This document shows positions 60,416 through 64,000 of a stretch of DNA of 64,000 nt, piece after piece (position 1 is the first letter of the stretch; every line of letters begins with the position of its first letter). Under the pieces are notes generated by a model. It did not search any database, was not told the origin of the DNA, and saw only the letters and a list, made by a program, of their open reading frames with translations. The stretch comes from CAVLDP01 sp963661945. Lineage in GTDB: Bacteria > Bacillota > Clostridia > Lachnospirales > Lachnospiraceae. The stretch covers positions 4,741-68,740 of the forward strand of contig CAVLDP010000009.1 of assembly GCA_963661945.1 (NCBI GenBank). The letters are read 5' to 3'. The translations under genes were made by a program, and so were the position numbers.

Positions 60416-62788
60416 ATGGCAATTCGAATGAGTGGTCTTACCTCGGGATTGGATACGGAATCTATCGTATCAGCTATGGTAAGTACCTATAGATCTAAGG
60501 TAGAGAAATATCAGAAGGCACAGACGAAGCTTTCCTGGAAGTCAGAGGCTTGGTCTTCTGTGAATAGTCAGGTGTATAGCCTGTATTCTAATATTAGTAG
60601 CTTGCGTTTTACATCTGCATATTCAGCCAAGAAGACGACTGTATCAGATACAACGAAGGCAACTGTAACAGCATCTTCTAGTGCGGTAAATGGTAGTCAG
60701 TCACTGAAGATTAATAAGCTTGCCAAGTCTGCTTATATTACAGGCGGTAAGCTTGCATCAGGTACAACGGCAGACACCAAGGTATCAAGCCTTATATCTG
60801 CGGACGGACTTGGAAGCCTTACGTCTGGAACATTTACGGTCAATAATGCAGATGGGACATCTACTGATATTACCATTGATGATTCGACCACAATCTCAGG
60901 CGTTGTCGAGCAGCTGAATTCTGCAGGCCTCAAGGCAAGCTATGATTCTACGAATCAGAGATTATTTATCAGTGCTTCTGGTACTGGCTCTGAGAATAGC
61001 TTCACCTTAACGGCAGCAGACGATGGCGGACTGAATGCTCTTCTTAGCTTGGGCATCTATGTCGGTTCCACATCTTCTACTTCCGGAACGGCAGATACCT
61101 ATGCTGCTTATCTGAATCAGTCTTATGTATCTTATACAGAAGGCACTGATGGTACATATTCTCTGACGGATTCAGATATTGCAACGACGAAGTCTAATGT
61201 GAAGTCGATTCTGACACAGCTTCAGGCAGCCCAGAATCAGAAGACAGAAGCACAGGAGAAGATTGATACTCTTACGAAGAATCAGTCCTATGCAGATGCT
61301 TATAAGGCTCTCTATGAGGATTATGATGCGAGCCAGATGACAGCTCTTTTCGACGCAATGGGAGATGAGACAACTCTTACCGAAGAGACGAATCAGATGG
61401 CGTACGATTTAGGACTTCTCACATTTACAGGATCAGATGACAAGACCTATACCTTAGATGAGATTAATGTACTGACAGATGATGACGGCAATGTCACAGG
61501 TTATGAGCTGAAGACACCAGCAACAGATGATGATGGCAATGCGATTACAATCACTTCTGATTCCACGAAGTTCAGTGAGGCTCTCGGCTATAGACAGACG
61601 ATTAAGGATTTTGTTGCTGAGAATTATACAGATGAAGATGGAAATGTAGATGAGGATGCTCTTACTGCCCTTCGTTCTGTTGATTATGAGACAGAACTTC
61701 AGGAGGCAAATGATTCTCTCGATGCAGCAAATGCTGTCATTGATGCTAATTCGGATCTGATTAATCGTTATAATATTGATCTAACGGAACTTGCTACTGC
61801 AACAGATTCTGATATGGATGACATTTCGGACACCGTGATTAGTAAGCTGCAGGCAGCTTGCAACAATCTGAATGGTGTGACATCATCAGGCGATGATATT
61901 TCCAGCCTGATTGCTAAGACTGCCAGTGCGACCAGCGTGCGAATCGATGCACAGGATGCAGAGATTTCACTGAACGGTGCCATCTTTAGTGGAAGCAGTA
62001 ATACATTTTCAATAAATGGTCTTACCATAACATGTCTTGCAGAGACTGGAAATGATGAAGTATCTATCACAACGGATACAGATGCACAGGGACTCTATGA
62101 TAATATCAAGGACTTCCTGTCTGAATATAATGACGTAATTAATAATCTCATGGCTACCTACAATGCAGAATCTGCGTCCGGATATGATCCGCTGACGGAT
62201 GATGAGAAGGAATCCATGACTGATTCTCAGATTGAGAAATGGGAGAGCAAGATTAAGGCTTCACTTCTTCGTAGAGATTCGACTCTGAATGGTGTAATTT
62301 CTACGATGACGAATTCTATGATGAAGAGCTATACGGTTACATCAAGTGATGGTACGACGAAGTCCTATAGTCTTGCAAACTTTGGAATCTCTACACTTGG
62401 TTATCTGAATGCGGCTGAGAATGAGAATTATGCATATCATATCGATGGTGATGAGGATGATTCTTCTACCTCAAGCAAGGATGATAAGCTGCTTGCCATG
62501 ATTCAGTCGGATCCGGATGGTACGATTGATTTCATGAAGCAGTTGGTATCTGGTCTGTATACGAACCTGGGCAACAAGATGAAGTCTTCTACCCTTAGTA
62601 GTATGTACACAGTCTATAACGACAAGGAGATGGCATCTGAGTATAGTGATTATACGACGCTGATTTCTACCTGGGAGACACGTCTGGCAGATGCGGAAGA
62701 TAGATACTATAGCCAGTTTACATCGATGGAGACAGCACTTGCCAAGCTTCAGAATAGCAGCAGCTCTATTACTGGCCTTACAGGTTGA
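60416..62788 (+). CDS. fliD: Flagellar filament cap protein FliD
   Basis: Caps the filament and folds incoming flagellin. It opens with RMSGLTSGLDTESIVSAMVSTYRSKVEKYQKAQTKLSWKSEAWSSVNSQVYSLYSNISSL and ends in a coiled region with SDYTTLISTWETRLADAEDRYYSQFTSMETALAKLQNSSSSITG. At 790 residues it is longer than the 450-500 of enteric FliD; extra domains lie in the exposed middle. SD TAGGAGG supports the start. Confidence 0.94.
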   Translation: MAIRMSGLTSGLDTESIVSAMVSTYRSKVEKYQKAQTKLSWKSEAWSSVNSQVYSLYSNISSLRFTSAYSAKKTTVSDTTKATVTASSSAVNGSQSLKINKLAKSAYITGGKLASGTTADTKVSSLISADGLGSLTSGTFTVNNADGTSTDITIDDSTTISGVVEQLNSAGLKASYDSTNQRLFISASGTGSENSFTLTAADDGGLNALLSLGIYVGSTSSTSGTADTYAAYLNQSYVSYTEGTDGTYSLTDSDIATTKSNVKSILTQLQAAQNQKTEAQEKIDTLTKNQSYADAYKALYEDYDASQMTALFDAMGDETTLTEETNQMAYDLGLLTFTGSDDKTYTLDEINVLTDDDGNVTGYELKTPATDDDGNAITITSDSTKFSEALGYRQTIKDFVAENYTDEDGNVDEDALTALRSVDYETELQEANDSLDAANAVIDANSDLINRYNIDLTELATATDSDMDDISDTVISKLQAACNNLNGVTSSGDDISSLIAKTASATSVRIDAQDAEISLNGAIFSGSSNTFSINGLTITCLAETGNDEVSITTDTDAQGLYDNIKDFLSEYNDVINNLMATYNAESASGYDPLTDDEKESMTDSQIEKWESKIKASLLRRDSTLNGVISTMTNSMMKSYTVTSSDGTTKSYSLANFGISTLGYLNAAENENYAYHIDGDEDDSSTSSKDDKLLAMIQSDPDGTIDFMKQLVSGLYTNLGNKMKSSTLSSMYTVYNDKEMASEYSDYTTLISTWETRLADAEDRYYSQFTSMETALAKLQNSSSSITGLTG

Positions 62789-62827
62789 TGCTGCGTCATA
62801 GGTTGATGAATCAAGGAGGAAATAGAT

Positions 62828-63235
62828 ATGGTACAGAATGGTTATGACACCTATCAGAAGAATAAGATAATGACGGCGTCACCAGCAGAGCTTACGCTGA
62901 TGTTGTATGAGGGCGCGATCAAATTCTGTAATATTGCGCTGATTGGAGTAGAGCAGGGCGACGTGCAGAAGACTTATGATAATATCAATAAGGTTCGTGC
63001 AATTATTGACGAGCTTCAGTCGACACTGAATCACAAATATCCTGTTGCCAAGGATTTTGAAAATGTCTACAATTATCTCAGAGATAGATTACATGATGCG
63101 ATGATTACGAAGGATAAGGAGACTTTAGAAGAGATCCTAGCTCATCTTCGCACTATGCGTGATACCTGGAAAGAAGTGATGCGCCTAAATAAGGTTGGCG
63201 CGACTTCTGGTGCTGGTAAAAGTGGTGTCGCATAA
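62828..63235 (+). CDS. fliS: Flagellin export chaperone FliS
   Basis: Binds the C-terminus of flagellin in the cytosol and prevents early assembly. The 135-residue product shows GYDTYQKNKIMTASPAELTLMLYEGAIKFCNIALIGVEQGDVQKTYDNINKVRAIIDELQSTLNHKYP, diagnostic for the family. SD CAAGGAGGAAA supports the start. It may take part in the FliW-CsrA-flagellin switch. Confidence 0.95.
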   Translation: MVQNGYDTYQKNKIMTASPAELTLMLYEGAIKFCNIALIGVEQGDVQKTYDNINKVRAIIDELQSTLNHKYPVAKDFENVYNYLRDRLHDAMITKDKETLEEILAHLRTMRDTWKEVMRLNKVGATSGAGKSGVA

Positions 63236-63244
63236 GGAGTTACT

Positions 63245-63724
63245 GTGGCAGATAGAGATTATGTAATCATGCTTCGCGAGAGCCTAGAACAGAAGGTTCA
63301 TATCTTGCAGAGCATCATTATTCGTAACCGAGAACAGAAGAACATCCTGAATGATCCAAATGCTACACCGGATGAGTTTGAAGCCAATGTGAATCGTAAG
63401 GGCGAATTAATTGACAAGTTAAATGCTCTAGATGATGGCTTTGAACAGCTCTATGAGAGAGTTCGTCTTATCTTTGAGACTGATAAAAGATTATATGCCG
63501 ATGAGATTCACACGATGCAAGATCTAATTCGCGAGATTACAGATCTTAGTGCTGCAATTCGCAAGATGGAACAGGAGAATCGTCGTCTGGCTGAGCGGAA
63601 ATTCTCATCCATTCGCTCTAAGGCCAAGGAAGTTCGCAAATCTCAGGCGGCGGTGAATTCTTATTACAAGAGTATGATGAATTCGTCATATGTAGACCCA
63701 CAATTTGTGGATCGTAAGAAATAA
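63245..63724 (+). CDS. FliT-like flagellar chaperone (putative)
   Basis: A 159-residue helical protein (MLRESLEQKVHILQSIIIRNREQKNIL, then a long coiled region). Its place right after fliS and before flagellin and its size fit FliT-type chaperones for FliD, but sequence signals are weak. The start is GTG at 63245 with AAGGAG 5-6 nt upstream. The C-terminal 40 residues are basic. Confidence 0.7.
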   Translation: MADRDYVIMLRESLEQKVHILQSIIIRNREQKNILNDPNATPDEFEANVNRKGELIDKLNALDDGFEQLYERVRLIFETDKRLYADEIHTMQDLIREITDLSAAIRKMEQENRRLAERKFSSIRSKAKEVRKSQAAVNSYYKSMMNSSYVDPQFVDRKK

Positions 63725-63747
63725 AATATTTTTTCTGAAACTACGGT

Positions 63748-63774
63748 TAAGTATCAGGAGGAATCTTCCGATAC
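63748..63774 (+). promoter_or_regulatory. Sigma-28 promoter of flagellin
   Basis: TAAG (63748-63751), 15 nt, TCCGATAC (63767-63774). The transcript should start near 63781, giving a leader of about 113 nt. Confidence 0.78.
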
Positions 63775-63852
63775 AGTTAATGTAAGGTAACAAGTGAAGA
63801 ATCACGACGGAGCGTACGGCCGGAGAGAGGAAACACTATTACAATATTAAAT

Positions 63853-63886
63853 TGCAACATGGATGTTGCACTTATTTCAAGGAGGA
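63853..63886 (+). promoter_or_regulatory. CsrA binding region in the flagellin leader
   Basis: TGCAACAT-GG-ATGTTGCA (63853-63870) is a perfect hairpin that shows ACATGGATGT, an exact ACANGGANGU match, with GGA at the loop. A second site CAAGGAGGA (63878-63886) covers the SD. The layout copies Bacillus subtilis hag, with one hairpin site and one SD site. Three more GGA triplets lie upstream at 63809, 63822 and 63829. Confidence 0.75.
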
Positions 63887-63893
63887 AATAATT

Positions 63894-64000
63894 ATGGTAG
63901 TACAGCACAACATGGCGGCAGCCAACACAAACAGACAGTTAGGTTTGGTTCAGGGTTCTCTGTCAACAAGCACAGAGAAGTTATCTTCTGGTTACAAGAT
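63894..64000 (+). CDS. hag: Flagellin (partial, 5' end only)
   Basis: Filament subunit. The first 35 codons are present: MVVQHNMAAANTNRQLG, then SLSTSTEKLSSGYKI, the conserved D0 helix of Lachnospiraceae-type flagellins. SD AAGGAGG lies 8 nt upstream. The gene continues beyond the window. Confidence 0.95.
   Translation, partial: MVVQHNMAAANTNRQLGLVQGSLSTSTEKLSSGYK

Noticed and set aside
1..64000. Mobile elements, prophage, tRNA or rRNA genes
   Set aside because: I saw no transposase, integrase, terminal repeats, tRNA cloverleaf or rRNA segment; gene content and base use look uniform.

Overview
The window reads as chromosomal core DNA of a motile, anaerobic, probably non-sporulating Lachnospiraceae bacterium (Clostridia; Butyrivibrio, Lachnospira or Roseburia-like). 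This rests on the flagellin N-terminus, the split transketolase, type-3 ProS, the glgC-glgD pair, an [FeFe]-hydrogenase-like protein under a Rex operator, and a rqcP-divIC-tilS-hpt-ftsH cluster that lacks yabP, yabQ and spoIIE. I see no mobile elements, CRISPR arrays, rRNA or tRNA genes.

Layout. 1-6905 (minus): an oligopeptide ABC operon oppA-B-C-D-F, with oppF cut by the window edge, preceded by a small membrane protein. 7501-7914: a structure-rich intergenic region with an unexplained RNA-like element. 7915-11349: an ATPase, the two transketolase halves and a small conserved-looking protein. 11437-13251: a repeat-rich surface beta-helix protein. 13527-16213: glgC-glgD-spoVG. 16312-22477: pth-mfd-(PrsA-like lipoprotein)-murA. 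22516-23745 (minus): an HD-GYP protein. 23920-25298: SAM-I riboswitch and metK. 25388-29093: histidine kinase, response regulator, DUF4422 protein and RluA-type pseudouridine synthase. 29187-33275: proS, cca and a PEGA lipoprotein. 33460-38323: HU, rqcP, divIC, tilS, hpt, ftsH. 38571-42196: GH13 enzyme and hydrogenase-like protein. 42213-52920: a large exported protein with a C39-like end, an LtaS-like enzyme, galM, a class A PBP, ROK glucokinase and an MCP. 53075-64000: late flagellar genes flgM-flgN-flgK1-flgK2-flgL-fliW-csrA, flaG-fliD-fliS-fliT-like, and the start of flagellin.

How the genes work together. The last 11 kb is a flagellar checkpoint module: FlgM restrains sigma-28, three sigma-28-like promoters (52994, 59911, 63748) drive the filament genes, and FliW/CsrA sit between them. 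CsrA-type GGA sites are visible in the flagellin leader (exact ACANGGANGU core in a hairpin), at the flaG ribosome-binding site (same core), and, less exactly, in a GGAA-loop hairpin in the glgC leader. The window therefore suggests that CsrA links glycogen synthesis to filament assembly, as it does for glgC in E. coli. Other leads are a structured element at 7641-7716, a triplicated exo-domain inside OppC, a degenerate C39-like domain, a possibly leaderless cca mRNA and tandem flgK genes.
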